This document shows positions 29,868 through 38,265 of a stretch of 64,000 nt of DNA, piece after piece; position 1 is the first letter of the stretch, and each line of letters begins with the position of its first letter. Location: contig NZ_JABEQC010000003.1 in the NCBI RefSeq assembly GCF_013041605.1, positions 107,898-171,897 on the forward strand, in the 5' to 3' direction. Both the position numbers and the translations under genes were made by a program. The DNA is from Vibrio plantisponsor (GTDB lineage: Bacteria; Pseudomonadota; Gammaproteobacteria; Enterobacterales; Vibrionaceae). The notes beneath the pieces were generated by a model. The model had not been told where the DNA came from, made no database searches, and saw only the letters and a list, made by a program, of their open reading frames with translations.

Positions 29868-32800
29868 CTAGATTAACTCTAATAACGCCTGTAACGGATG
29901 TTTAGGCTTAATGTGCTCAAAACGTTTCACCTGACTTCGGCAAGAGTAGCCCGTGATCAAGCAGCGTTCTTTTGGCAGTTTTTCTAAACTTGGTTTCCAG
30001 CTTAACCCGTAAATATCTTTCGACATTTGCAGCTTATCAAGCTCATGACCAAACGTACCCGCCATACCACAACAACCAACGGGTACTGTTTTTAACAGTC
30101 CGCCAAAGTGAGCGAAAATTTCGCCCCACTCTTTTTCAGCGTTCGGTAACTTGGTTTTTTCGGTACAGTGAGCAAGCAAATACCACGCTTCGCCGTTGGT
30201 GCTGTCTGTAGTAGCAAACTCAGACAGACGCGGTTTCATCCATTCATGAACCGTTAACACAGAGAAATCGCCACGCTTGTCGCCAAGCACTTCTGCGTAT
30301 TCATCGCGATAGCAAAGCACCAACGCCGGATCAACGCCAACCATAGGAATTTCAAGATCCGCCACCTTCTCTAGGAAAGCCGCTGTACTTTCTGCCGTTG
30401 CTTTAAACTGCTTCAGGAAACCTTTGATGTGCTGTGCTTTACCGTTCGGCTTGAACGGTAACAACACTGGCTTCTTACCCAGCTTAATGGCTAATGCGAT
30501 GAAATCTTCTACCACTTCGGCATCGTAATAACTGGTGAATGGGTCTTGAACGATGATGACATGTTGCTCACGCTCATCTTTAGAGATGCCAGCCAAATAC
30601 TGCATATCAAAAGTAGCCACTGGGTGACGACGAGTACGCTGTGCAAGCGTAGGAACAGTCAGTAACGGAGCATCAACATAGCCAACCGTTTTTGCGGTTA
30701 GGCTTTGAACCCATTTTTGTTCCAACACACCATTGACCAGTTTCGGCGCTTTACCCATCAGCGGTAGCATAGTTTCGATATTTGCCACCAAATAGTCTTT
30801 CACCGGACGCTGGTAACGTGAGTGATAGATATTTAAGAAACGTGAACGGAAACTAGGAACATCAACTTTGATTGGACACTGGCTTGCACACGCTTTACAC
30901 GCCAAACAGCCGTTCATCGCTTCATAGACTTCGTGCGAGAAGTCATATTCGTGACGTTGGTTGATGCGATTACGAATACGGTCAATCATGGTTTTGATGC
31001 TGGCCGTCTTGGACAGTGTTTGATTTTCCAGATCCAGAATATCAATACCCTGCTCTGTAAGCTGACGCAGCCATTCACGCACCAGACCCGCACGACCTTT
31101 CGGCGAGTGACGGCGATCCGCGGTCACCTTCATTGACGGACACATAGGTGAGCTGGTTTCGTAATTGAAACACAAGCCGTTACCATTACATTCCATCGCC
31201 TGTTTAAAGCTGTCACGCACTTGAACATCGATTTGACGATCGTAATAGCCACGTTTTCTGTCTGACACTTTGACCAATTCAAAATTAGTGTTGAGCGGCG
31301 TACAGATTTTGCCTGGGTTCATCTTATTGTGCGGGTCGAAGGCTTCTTTCACGCGGCGCAGTTCGGTAAACAGCTCTTCACCAAAGAATGCAGGGCCGTA
31401 CTCCGAGCGGTAGCCTTTGCCGTGTTCACCCCACATCAAACCGCCATATTTGGCCACCAGCTTGACCACTTCGTCAGAGATTTCGTGCATCATCAGCTCT
31501 TGCTTCGGATCGCAAAGATCTAAAGCTGGGCGAACGTGCAACACACCCGCATCGACGTGACCAAACATGCCGTAAGCAAGTTGTTTCGAATCTAATAGTT
31601 CACGGAATTCAGCAATAAAGTCAGCTAAGTTTTCTGGCGGAACACAAGTATCTTCAGTAAACGGTACCGGTTTAGCTCGCCCTTTCGCTGCGCCCAACAA
31701 ACCTACCGCTTTTTTACGCATGTTGTAGATACGGTTGATGCTGGCTAAATCCGTGCACACTTGGTAGCCGATAATGCCACCTTGCTGATTAGCCAAAGCT
31801 TCATCAAGACTTGCCGTTAGCTTTGCCACTAAAGAATCTACCGTTGCTTCATCCTGATCGGCGAACTCAACGATATTGATGCCTTGCATCTCTTTGCCCG
31901 GAACGTCCGTGATAAGGTCACTGACGCTGTGCCAAACGATATCTTCTTTGGCAAGGTTAAGAACTTTAGAATCGACCGTTTCAACAGATAACGCATCCGC
32001 TTCGACCATAAGAGGCGCATTACGTAAGGCGGAATCAAAGCTGTCGTATTTCACGTTCACTAAGGTACGTGCTTTAGGAATACGAGTCAGATTAAGTTTG
32101 GCTTCAGTAATGAATGCCAATGAGCCTTCCGCACCACAAAGAACGCGAGTGATATTGAACTCTCCCGTTTCTTCGTTGATGGCATTTTTCAGGTCATAAC
32201 CGGTGAGAAAACGGTTAAGAGGAGGAAACTTGTCAACAATCTGCTGACGCTTGTCACGACATACTGCTTCGGTCACCTGCATCGCTTGATAAGCGTAATT
32301 ACCTTCATCTGGCGTGCCGCGTGACATGTCAGTTTCAAGAATCGAACCATCCGCGAATACGGCTTGCAGAGACAATACGTGATCAGAAGTTTTACCGTAT
32401 TTCAATGAACCCTGACCAGAGGCGTCAGTGTTCACCATACCGCCTATCGTTGCGCGGTTACTGGTAGAAAGATCGGGAGAGAAGAAAAAGCCGTATGGTC
32501 GAACAGCGTCATTGAGCTGATCTTTAATCACACCGCTTTGAACACGAACCCAGCCTTCTTCTGCATTGATTTCAAGAATCTGATTCATGTAACGAGAAAG
32601 ATCGACCACGATACCTTTAGTCAGTGCCTGACCGTTAGTACCCGTGCCACCACCGCGTGGGGAAAAAGTCACTCTTTCAAATTCAGGTTTAGCACTCATC
32701 TTACCGATTAGGGCAACATCTTCCGTGGATTTAGGCAAAATCACAGCTTGTGGGAGTTGTTGGTATACACTGTTATCAGTGGCTACTGCCAGACGGCTAG

Positions 32801-32906
32801 AATATTGAGTTTCGATATCGCCAGTAAAACCAGCAGCTTCTAGTTCATGTAAAAACGTTAATACAACCGGATCGACATCAGATTGAAAGTGAAGTCTTGG
32901 TAACAT
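29868..32906 (-). CDS. ydiJ: YdiJ-type FAD/Fe-S dehydrogenase (probable D-2-hydroxyglutarate dehydrogenase)
   Basis: 1012 residues from the ATG at 32906, preceded by AGGAAG; an in-frame start 30 bp earlier is possible. The N-terminal PCMH FAD domain includes FSPRGGGTGTNGQAL (about 80-94), followed by an FAD-oxidase C domain ending with EAFDPHNKMNPGKIC. Then come two Fe-S cysteine groups, CNGNGLCFNYETSSPMCPS and CLACKACASQCPIK, and CCG-type cysteine motifs near the C-terminus (GCCGMAGTFGHE). Similarity to E. coli YdiJ runs full length. E. coli YdiJ has been linked to D-2-hydroxyglutarate oxidation; that substrate is taken from the family. Confidence 0.88.
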   Translation of the reverse strand: MLPRLHFQSDVDPVVLTFLHELEAAGFTGDIETQYSSRLAVATDNSVYQQLPQAVILPKSTEDVALIGKMSAKPEFERVTFSPRGGGTGTNGQALTKGIVVDLSRYMNQILEINAEEGWVRVQSGVIKDQLNDAVRPYGFFFSPDLSTSNRATIGGMVNTDASGQGSLKYGKTSDHVLSLQAVFADGSILETDMSRGTPDEGNYAYQAMQVTEAVCRDKRQQIVDKFPPLNRFLTGYDLKNAINEETGEFNITRVLCGAEGSLAFITEAKLNLTRIPKARTLVNVKYDSFDSALRNAPLMVEADALSVETVDSKVLNLAKEDIVWHSVSDLITDVPGKEMQGINIVEFADQDEATVDSLVAKLTASLDEALANQQGGIIGYQVCTDLASINRIYNMRKKAVGLLGAAKGRAKPVPFTEDTCVPPENLADFIAEFRELLDSKQLAYGMFGHVDAGVLHVRPALDLCDPKQELMMHEISDEVVKLVAKYGGLMWGEHGKGYRSEYGPAFFGEELFTELRRVKEAFDPHNKMNPGKICTPLNTNFELVKVSDRKRGYYDRQIDVQVRDSFKQAMECNGNGLCFNYETSSPMCPSMKVTADRRHSPKGRAGLVREWLRQLTEQGIDILDLENQTLSKTASIKTMIDRIRNRINQRHEYDFSHEVYEAMNGCLACKACASQCPIKVDVPSFRSRFLNIYHSRYQRPVKDYLVANIETMLPLMGKAPKLVNGVLEQKWVQSLTAKTVGYVDAPLLTVPTLAQRTRRHPVATFDMQYLAGISKDEREQHVIIVQDPFTSYYDAEVVEDFIALAIKLGKKPVLLPFKPNGKAQHIKGFLKQFKATAESTAAFLEKVADLEIPMVGVDPALVLCYRDEYAEVLGDKRGDFSVLTVHEWMKPRLSEFATTDSTNGEAWYLLAHCTEKTKLPNAEKEWGEIFAHFGGLLKTVPVGCCGMAGTFGHELDKLQMSKDIYGLSWKPSLEKLPKERCLITGYSCRSQVKRFEHIKPKHPLQALLELI

Positions 32907-33086
32907 TTGCTTCCTGCCCGTAATTCGCTGATCCAATCAGCTATGGGTTTATAGGTTAATTATATGAATTCGGTCACTTTACAACATTTGAAAAGGTGAT
33001 CAAATCAGAATCTCGTTGACAGAGCGAATCAAATCCATTTTTCTAACTGTTCAAATTCGCTTCGCTTGAAAACATAAAGTTACGCT

Positions 33087-33102
33087 GTGCAAACGTTTGC
33101 CA
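33087..33102. promoter_or_regulatory. PurR/LacI-type box between ydiJ and a CheX-like gene
   Basis: GTGCAAACGTTTGCCA contains a perfect 12-bp palindrome GCAAACGTTTGC, the core of the PurR operator, matching its 16-bp consensus at 12 positions. It sits 62-77 bp before the DUF3334-family start and about 180 bp before ydiJ. Neither neighbour is a known purine gene. Confidence 0.5.
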
Positions 33103-33163
33103 AAAAGCTGGACTAAAAAGTTGTTATGCATTACCAAGGCCAATTGGCCTTTACGGATACACC

Positions 33164-33841
33164 ATGAGAAAAAACAAAATCGTAACCACGGAAGATATCT
33201 TGCTAAAACTGTGTCAATCCGTCTCTTCAGTATTAACTTCCGCCACCAATTCCAACATCAGCTACTCGGCGATGGTGCAGAAAATCAACAAAACCTCTCT
33301 TAAACCAGATTTTGGTTGTTTCGTTCTTTTTGATGGTGGCTTTTCAGGATTAGTCGTTATCAACTTTACCGCCAAAGCTGCCCTTGAGGTTTACACCAAT
33401 TATATGCGAAGCATGGGCATGCCCGAAGAAGAGCTCGCTATTCTACACACCTCTGACGAAGTGGGTGACGTACTGGGCGAACTGATGAACCAATTAGTTG
33501 GTGACTTCACTAACAAGATCCGCAAAGAGTTACAAACCAACATTACCCAGAACCAGCCAAAAATGTTGTCTTTGAACAAACAGGTTATTTTGTCGGTTGA
33601 TACCAACCTCGACAGACCTCAAGTAAGACGTGTCACCTTCTCAACCGAGAAGAACAACATTTTCTACTTAGAACTTGCTATGGATAAAACCGAGTTTATC
33701 CAGCTTGAAGACTTCGAGATGGACGAAGATGAAAGTCCAGACGCGATTCTTGAAAGCGCTCAAAAAGGTTTAACAGCGAAGAAAGAAACTAAGCAAGACG
33801 ATGACATTGCGTCAGACCTATTGGACGAACTGGGCTTATAG
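33164..33841 (+). CDS. DUF3334-family protein with CheX/CheC-like features
   Basis: 225 residues. I recognise it as the vibrio/Shewanella family I recall as DUF3334. The segment SDEVGDVLGELMNQLVGDFTNKIRKEL (about 104-130) resembles the E-x2-N helix of CheC/CheX phosphatases, in which E and N dephosphorylate CheY-P; here E114 and N117 would fill that role. The C-terminus (about 180-225) is acidic and low-complexity, ending in DDIASDLLDELGL. No chemotaxis genes are nearby. A PurR-like palindrome lies upstream. Confidence 0.65.
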   Translation: MRKNKIVTTEDILLKLCQSVSSVLTSATNSNISYSAMVQKINKTSLKPDFGCFVLFDGGFSGLVVINFTAKAALEVYTNYMRSMGMPEEELAILHTSDEVGDVLGELMNQLVGDFTNKIRKELQTNITQNQPKMLSLNKQVILSVDTNLDRPQVRRVTFSTEKNNIFYLELAMDKTEFIQLEDFEMDEDESPDAILESAQKGLTAKKETKQDDDIASDLLDELGL

Positions 33842-33930
33842 TATTAGTTGCCACCGACAAAGGTGGCATCTTCCCTTCCCCTAATGCTGCAAAAACGTTA
33901 AAATATCGGACTTTTCTAATCTCGGTAATA

Positions 33931-33946
33931 GGTCAACAGACCCTAA
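33931..33946. repeat. 16-bp repeat, inverted copy at 9028-9043
   Basis: GGTCAACAGACCCTAA is the exact reverse complement of 9028-9043. It contains a short palindrome GGTC-AACA-GACC. This copy ends 9 bp before the DUF2786 gene; the other copy lies just after the hemerythrin-cyclase stop. Confidence 0.7.
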
Positions 33947-33955
33947 AGTTTTTGA

Positions 33956-34645
33956 ATGTCGATTGATAAAAAGAAAGCCCTGAAAAAAATTGCCAAGTGT
34001 TTAGAACTTGGAAACTCAGCAAACGTAAACGAAGCCGCCAATGCGATAAAAATGGCGCACCGTCTAATGCTGAAATATGGTCTTGATAAAGATGATATTG
34101 AATTCATTAAACTGGGTAAAACACAGTCGAGCCACTTGCTACCCGCCTCTATCAGCTCAGGTATTTTACGCATCATTCGAGGTATCAATACTAAGTTTGG
34201 TGTAGAAGCTGTGCTAATCAATCACAAAGGTTTAAAACGCGTAGAGTTCATCGGTGAAGCCGATAGAGCCATCTTCGCCGCTTTTGCTTTTGATATTGTT
34301 TACAGAGAAATGAACGAGCACACAGGACAATTCCGCAACAGCTTTGCCGGAAGCGGAACATCGACGCTTGAAGTAAACAGACGTGTCGGTTCTTTTGTTT
34401 CTGGATGGATTGAAGGTGCGCTGGAAAAACTTCCTGTCATCTCGCCGGATGAAGACTCTGCAAACAAAATCAACGATTACATTGATAAAGAATTTAAGAA
34501 CGTCGACCGAGAAACGTTCAAGCAACAGTTGCGTGAGGCAATGAAAAACCTGACTGCGGATTACGAAGTCGGCTTAAAGAAAGGTCGCAGAGTTTCTGTC
34601 AATCGCCCGATAAATGGCGCACAAGCCCCTAAACTATTGAAGTAG
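33956..34645 (+). CDS. DUF2786 domain protein
   Basis: 229 residues. The first 40 residues (KKKALKKIAKCLELGNSANVNEAANAIKMAHRLMLKYGL) match the DUF2786 N-terminal helical domain found in phage and bacterial proteins. The remainder is mixed, with a FIGEADRAIFAAFAFDIVYREM helix that in related proteins belongs to a zincin-like second domain, but I see no clear HExxH. Function is unknown. The ribosome site is weak. Confidence 0.72.
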   Translation: MSIDKKKALKKIAKCLELGNSANVNEAANAIKMAHRLMLKYGLDKDDIEFIKLGKTQSSHLLPASISSGILRIIRGINTKFGVEAVLINHKGLKRVEFIGEADRAIFAAFAFDIVYREMNEHTGQFRNSFAGSGTSTLEVNRRVGSFVSGWIEGALEKLPVISPDEDSANKINDYIDKEFKNVDRETFKQQLREAMKNLTADYEVGLKKGRRVSVNRPINGAQAPKLLK

Positions 34646-34763
34646 ACCTTTCGTTGAAAGTTTTTCGTCAGTCCTACGTCAAATCAGACTTTTCCTAGTT
34701 GATCTTCTCCTTCGAATTTCGTCTGATGCATGCGGCAAAAAAACAAGACATGGAGTAAATACC

Positions 34764-35432
34764 TTGAAAAAAATTACATTAGCCTTAGCAGTGGCAATTG
34801 CATTATCTGGCTGTCAGGCAACTCAACGCCAAAACGCGACAACCGGTGAAACAGAAACAAACTCTGCAACCAAAGGTGCTTTGCTCGGTGCTCTAGCTGG
34901 TGCAGCTGCAGGTTTAGCGACAGGTGATGACGCAAAAGAGCGTCGTAAATACGCACTGATTGGTGCAGCAGGCGGCGCTGCTGTCGGTGGTGGCGTTGGT
35001 TACTACTTTGACCAGCAAGAAGCCGCGCTTCGTAAAGAACTTTTAAATTCAGGCGTACAAGTGGAGCGTGTGGGCGAAAACCAACTGCTTCTTCGTCTGG
35101 AAAACGGTATTGGTTTCTCTAGCAACTCCTACCAACTTGACTCAAGCATTCACAACACACTACGCGGTGTTGCCCGTATTCTTGTTGAATACCCTGATAC
35201 AAGCCTTGTCATTGATGGTCACACAGATAGTACTGGCAGTGACAACACCAACCAAATTCTGTCTGAGCGTCGTGCTGAATCTGTTCGCTCATTCCTCATC
35301 TCACAAGGTGTTGCGACAGGTCGTGCAATTGCTCGCGGAAATGGTGAACGCTACCCGCTTTGTTCAAACAGCACTGCGCAAGGTCGTTCATGCAACCGCC
35401 GTGTAGAGATCCAAATTCTACCGTTGAAATAA
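34764..35432 (+). CDS. OmpA-family outer-membrane lipoprotein
   Basis: 222 residues, starting at TTG with TGGAG upstream. A lipoprotein signal ends in LSGC, so cysteine 17 would be lipidated. Next comes a glycine/alanine-rich region (about 36-82: GALLGALAGAAAGLATG...GAAGGAAVGGGVGYYFDQQ), as in glycine-zipper envelope proteins of the YiaD type. The C-terminal OmpA/Pal-like peptidoglycan-binding domain (about 105-222) has DGHTDSTGSDNTNQILSERRAESVRSFL. It should tether the outer membrane to peptidoglycan. It has no obvious operon partner. Confidence 0.9.
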   Translation: MKKITLALAVAIALSGCQATQRQNATTGETETNSATKGALLGALAGAAAGLATGDDAKERRKYALIGAAGGAAVGGGVGYYFDQQEAALRKELLNSGVQVERVGENQLLLRLENGIGFSSNSYQLDSSIHNTLRGVARILVEYPDTSLVIDGHTDSTGSDNTNQILSERRAESVRSFLISQGVATGRAIARGNGERYPLCSNSTAQGRSCNRRVEIQILPLK

Positions 35433-35560
35433 GCCGCCGAGGAAGACGCTGATACAGCAGAAAACGGTGTTTGATTGGCTTTAAAAGATAACTCCGTTTA
35501 ACTCATCAGCGACTAGCGTTAAGATAGACTTAGTTTGAATCCCAGCTATAAGGCTGGAAT

Positions 35561-35697
35561 TATACTCAAACTACTTGGAGTTGCAGGTAGGCGACAAGTG
35601 AGTGAATCCCATGAGCATAGATAAATTATGTGATTGGGGTGAACGAACGTAGACAACACAGCTGCAGCTTCAAGTAGGAAGAGTATATTCTCTGAAG
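35561..35697. repeat. ERIC (IRU)-type intergenic palindromic repeat
   Basis: 137 bp bounded by perfect inverted ends TATACTC/GAGTATA. The centre, GTGAATCCCATGAGCATAGA then AAATTATGTGATTGGGGTGAACG, closely matches the ERIC core (GTGAATCCCCAGGAGCTTAC... AAGTAAGTGACTGGGGTGAGCG). Outer arms CTACTTGGAGTTGCAG and CTGCAGCTTCAAGTAG also pair. It ends 10 bp before the ribosome site of the next gene, so it is probably transcribed as a long hairpin. Confidence 0.85.
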
Positions 35698-35716
35698 TAG
35701 AACACGGAAGGTCATC

Positions 35717-36733
35717 TTGAATCGATTGCTAATAGGGCTTATTTCTCTCTGCTGGGCTTTCTCCGTATACGCAGATACAACCGCAGATCCACAACTAGCT
35801 GAATTACTGCGTAAAGCCAACAACAAAGATGCTGAGGCACAGTATCAACTAGCCCTTCGCTACCAATCTGGCGATGGCATTCCTCAAGATATAAGCGAAG
35901 CTTTCTACTGGTTTCAACAATCCTCTGAAAGAAATCAACCTCAGGCAATGCATCAACTGGCAAAGATGTATTTACAGGGCCAAGGCATTGAAATAAATAC
36001 TACAGAAGGCATTTACTGGCTAACCAAACTGGCTACACAAGGGAACCCTGAGGCGCAGTTTGAGCTAGGCAAGCAGTATCAGACATTGAAAAACTCTCCT
36101 ACTTCACAGCAGATGGCAGAAATTTGGTTCCGTACAGCTGCCGAGTCACTTCCTGAAGCCGAACAAGCATACACTCAAATCCTAGAAGATAAGTTCAATC
36201 AGCAGAGAGCAAAACAGGTATCAGCGATCGACCAGCTCGACAACGAAGCCACCTTTCAGCAAGAGACAAGTCCTGTTCCTTCCCGTTTAGACTTAGACAA
36301 ACTGAATTGGGTCTATGTCGTGATACTGGCTTCGATTGCTCTGCTCATGCTTATTGCTTCACTCTATCAGCGCCAAAAAAGGCACAAGAAAGAGACCAAT
36401 GCGTTAGATCAGTTAACAGAGCAACAACAGCTAGAGCAAAAGCTAGCTGACAATATAGCTGTTATTAAGAAACAAAAAAGACAACTTGAAGTTCTTTATC
36501 AGGAGTTAAAGCGGTCACAAAAAAACCAAGCGAATTCAAACCAAGATCAGAAGTTTCAACTCGCCTGTGCAGTATTTGGCTATCACCCGAGCCAAGTACC
36601 TGATGATAAAGCCATTAAGGTTCGCTATAAGCAATTATCCAAGATCTACCATCCAGATATGAAAGGTAGCGACGAAGAGATGAAGCGCTTAAATGGCGCT
36701 CTCAAAACCATCCTAAATAAAGTTAACAATTAG
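35717..36733 (+). CDS. Sel1-repeat, single-membrane-span, DnaJ-domain protein
   Basis: 338 residues, starting at TTG after GGAAGG. A signal peptide or signal anchor covers residues 1-19 (VYA-D). Three Sel1-type repeats follow (about 38-155: AEAQYQLALRYQSGDGIPQDISEAFYWF, QAMHQLAKMYLQGQGIEINTTEGIYWL, PEAQFELGKQYQ). A transmembrane helix is at about 197-216, then basic residues and a coiled coil (about 225-270). A C-terminal J-like domain has YHPDMKG with HPD at 312-314. If the signal is cleaved, the Sel1 part is periplasmic and the J domain cytoplasmic, able to recruit DnaK. The function is unknown. Confidence 0.8.
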   Translation: MNRLLIGLISLCWAFSVYADTTADPQLAELLRKANNKDAEAQYQLALRYQSGDGIPQDISEAFYWFQQSSERNQPQAMHQLAKMYLQGQGIEINTTEGIYWLTKLATQGNPEAQFELGKQYQTLKNSPTSQQMAEIWFRTAAESLPEAEQAYTQILEDKFNQQRAKQVSAIDQLDNEATFQQETSPVPSRLDLDKLNWVYVVILASIALLMLIASLYQRQKRHKKETNALDQLTEQQQLEQKLADNIAVIKKQKRQLEVLYQELKRSQKNQANSNQDQKFQLACAVFGYHPSQVPDDKAIKVRYKQLSKIYHPDMKGSDEEMKRLNGALKTILNKVNN

Positions 36734-36952
36734 TTACAACTAGAGTGTCAAAATATCTCTAGACCTTTTAAATACTTAGATTTTGCAATCGATAACATTC
36801 TCAATATGACAACATTTCATTAACTTTATTCAATTTACTGTGGCATAATCCGCGCGAAATTAGCGCCTAACAGCTAAGAGTCTTGTCGTCTCACTATCAT
36901 ACTTAGTGAGAGATTGATTGATGAGTCTTTTAATTACCAGTAAGGAGAAGAA

Positions 36953-37141
36953 ATGTTTACTATTGAAGGCGTGTGTGACTGGTGCAAAAGACCAAGTTTA
37001 CTACTGACAAAACACGAATATGTAGATGGTAAAGCCCATCACTCATGTGAACGCTGCAATGACTTTGCACGTATGGATGTAAGACAGTTCAATATCGCGG
37101 AACAAGCGATGCGGGAGCGACAACAGCCTCACTCCTTGTGA
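36953..37141 (+). CDS. Small zinc-ribbon-like protein
   Basis: 62 residues with two CxxC pairs, C8-x2-C11 and C32-x2-C35, spaced like a zinc knuckle. AAGGAGAAG immediately precedes the ATG, strong support for translation. No larger family is recognised. It stands alone between the Sel1-DnaJ gene and a GGDEF remnant. Confidence 0.75.
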   Translation: MFTIEGVCDWCKRPSLLLTKHEYVDGKAHHSCERCNDFARMDVRQFNIAEQAMRERQQPHSL

Positions 37142-37153
37142 GTTCATAAATAA

Positions 37154-37363
37154 CTAACTTCTAATTGCATGACGAAATCTGTGCTTAGAGTGATACATAG
37201 ACTGGTCTGCAATATTTAACACATCATCGAGGGGAAGGTTTTTCTCGAATTCAAAAGCCATCCCCGTTGAAACACTTACCAATAACTTAACACCGATATT
37301 GCCTGTACGTTTGGCAAACCTCCTGAAACATCCACTATAAAACTTATTGACCTGCCGACATAC
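37154..37363 (-). pseudogene. Remnant of a GGDEF-domain gene (C-terminal end only)
   Basis: Read on the minus strand, 69 codons end at TAG 37156-37154. They include LLVSVSTGMAFEFEKNLPLDDVLNIADQSMYHSKHRFRH, matching the last part of a diguanylate cyclase domain (SxG-A and the ADxAMYxAK signature). A TAA at 37366-37364 blocks the frame upstream, and no GGDEF motif or start is found. It is the tail of a lost gene, about 230 bp long including degraded flank, and fills most of the 375-bp gap. Confidence 0.8.
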
Positions 37364-37477
37364 TTACTCCACCAGAACTATTTTATTTATCAATAGGTTA
37401 AAAAACCAACCATAACTTTTTGCTCAAATTTCCCACAAAAACATAAATTTCTTCTTGATCAGTATTTGGTTTAATAC

Positions 37478-37497
37478 TACTGTATACGCATACAGCA
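37478..37497. promoter_or_regulatory. LexA box (SOS operator) before the sulA-like gene
   Basis: TACTGTATACGCATACAGCA contains CTGT-N8-ACAG exactly, with symmetric inner bases. It ends 20 bp before the start codon of the next gene. Confidence 0.92.
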
Positions 37498-37516
37498 TGT
37501 ATAAAGGGACAGTGTT

Positions 37517-37939
37517 ATGCTAAATAGTGAATTGCTAGTTAACAAATCATTCGGTATTGAATCAAACGTAACTCGCTTTGGAAATCCAACGAGTAAACAT
37601 CATTCATTTTCGGCTCCATCAGCCGCAGATATGTTTGTTCGCCTTTCAAGTCTTTCCGAGCACAAACAATGGATCCTGTTTACTGGTGAATGTCCACGTC
37701 CTCAGTATCACGAGCTAGCAGCTCACCAAATACATTGCAGTAGAATCATTCATATGAAGCCATCGCAATCGCAATCAGAAATCACCATTGTGATGAAAGC
37801 TATCCAATCGGGTAATGCGAGTGCTGTAGTTGCCTCTGGTAACATTGATATCGTTAGCCAAAAACTACTCAAACAAATGGCAGCAGAATACCGTTGTGAA
37901 GTGTTTTTCCTAGAACCTACAGCACCACAATTCCACTAA
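37517..37939 (+). CDS. sulA: SOS-induced SulA-like cell division inhibitor
   Basis: 140 residues. It is likely a SulA-family protein, which binds FtsZ and blocks septation after DNA damage. Support comes from the perfect LexA box directly upstream, the size (E. coli SulA is 169), and RecA-like strands such as HKQWILFTGECPRP and the leucine-poor core IVMKAIQSGNASAVVASGNI. Sequence similarity to E. coli SulA is weak, so an independent SOS protein is possible. GGGA precedes the ATG. Its own terminator follows. Confidence 0.72.
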   Translation: MLNSELLVNKSFGIESNVTRFGNPTSKHHSFSAPSAADMFVRLSSLSEHKQWILFTGECPRPQYHELAAHQIHCSRIIHMKPSQSQSEITIVMKAIQSGNASAVVASGNIDIVSQKLLKQMAAEYRCEVFFLEPTAPQFH

Positions 37940-37957
37940 TCTCTATCACTGCCTTTT

Positions 37958-37981
37958 GCCCTCTCGATGAGAGGGCTTTTT
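37958..37981 (+). terminator. Terminator of the sulA-like gene
   Basis: Stem GCCCTCTC/GAGAGGGC followed by five T. Confidence 0.9.
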
Positions 37982-38085
37982 CTACTTTTCTCTGAATGCT
38001 TTGCATCCCCACTCTCTAGCATTTCATTTTGTGCATGTTTGTATGACTCAATTTTTACACCATATCTGTGAACAAAAAGATATTT

Positions 38086-38101
38086 AAGCAAACGTTTGCT
38101 T
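38086..38101. promoter_or_regulatory. PurR operator upstream of purC
   Basis: AAGCAAACGTTTGCTT is a perfect 16-bp palindrome matching the PurR consensus at 14 positions, 165 bp before the purC start. Confidence 0.88.
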
Positions 38102-38265
38102 TTTATATGGCGACATAAAATAGTTCTGGTATGATGCGCGCAGTAATTGATATCTCACCGTGCTTAGATATCTTCTTTCTATACCCGAGTCTCTTAGTTC
38201 TGCCACTGCGCCAGTTTATAAGTAGGATGGGTATATGACGTTTGAAATAAGATAGGAATGTCTCC

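Noticed and set aside
35561-35697. An integron attC (VCR) site
   Set aside because: Vibrio attC repeats have different ends (TAAC/GTTA-type cores); this unit matches the ERIC core and has TATACTC ends.
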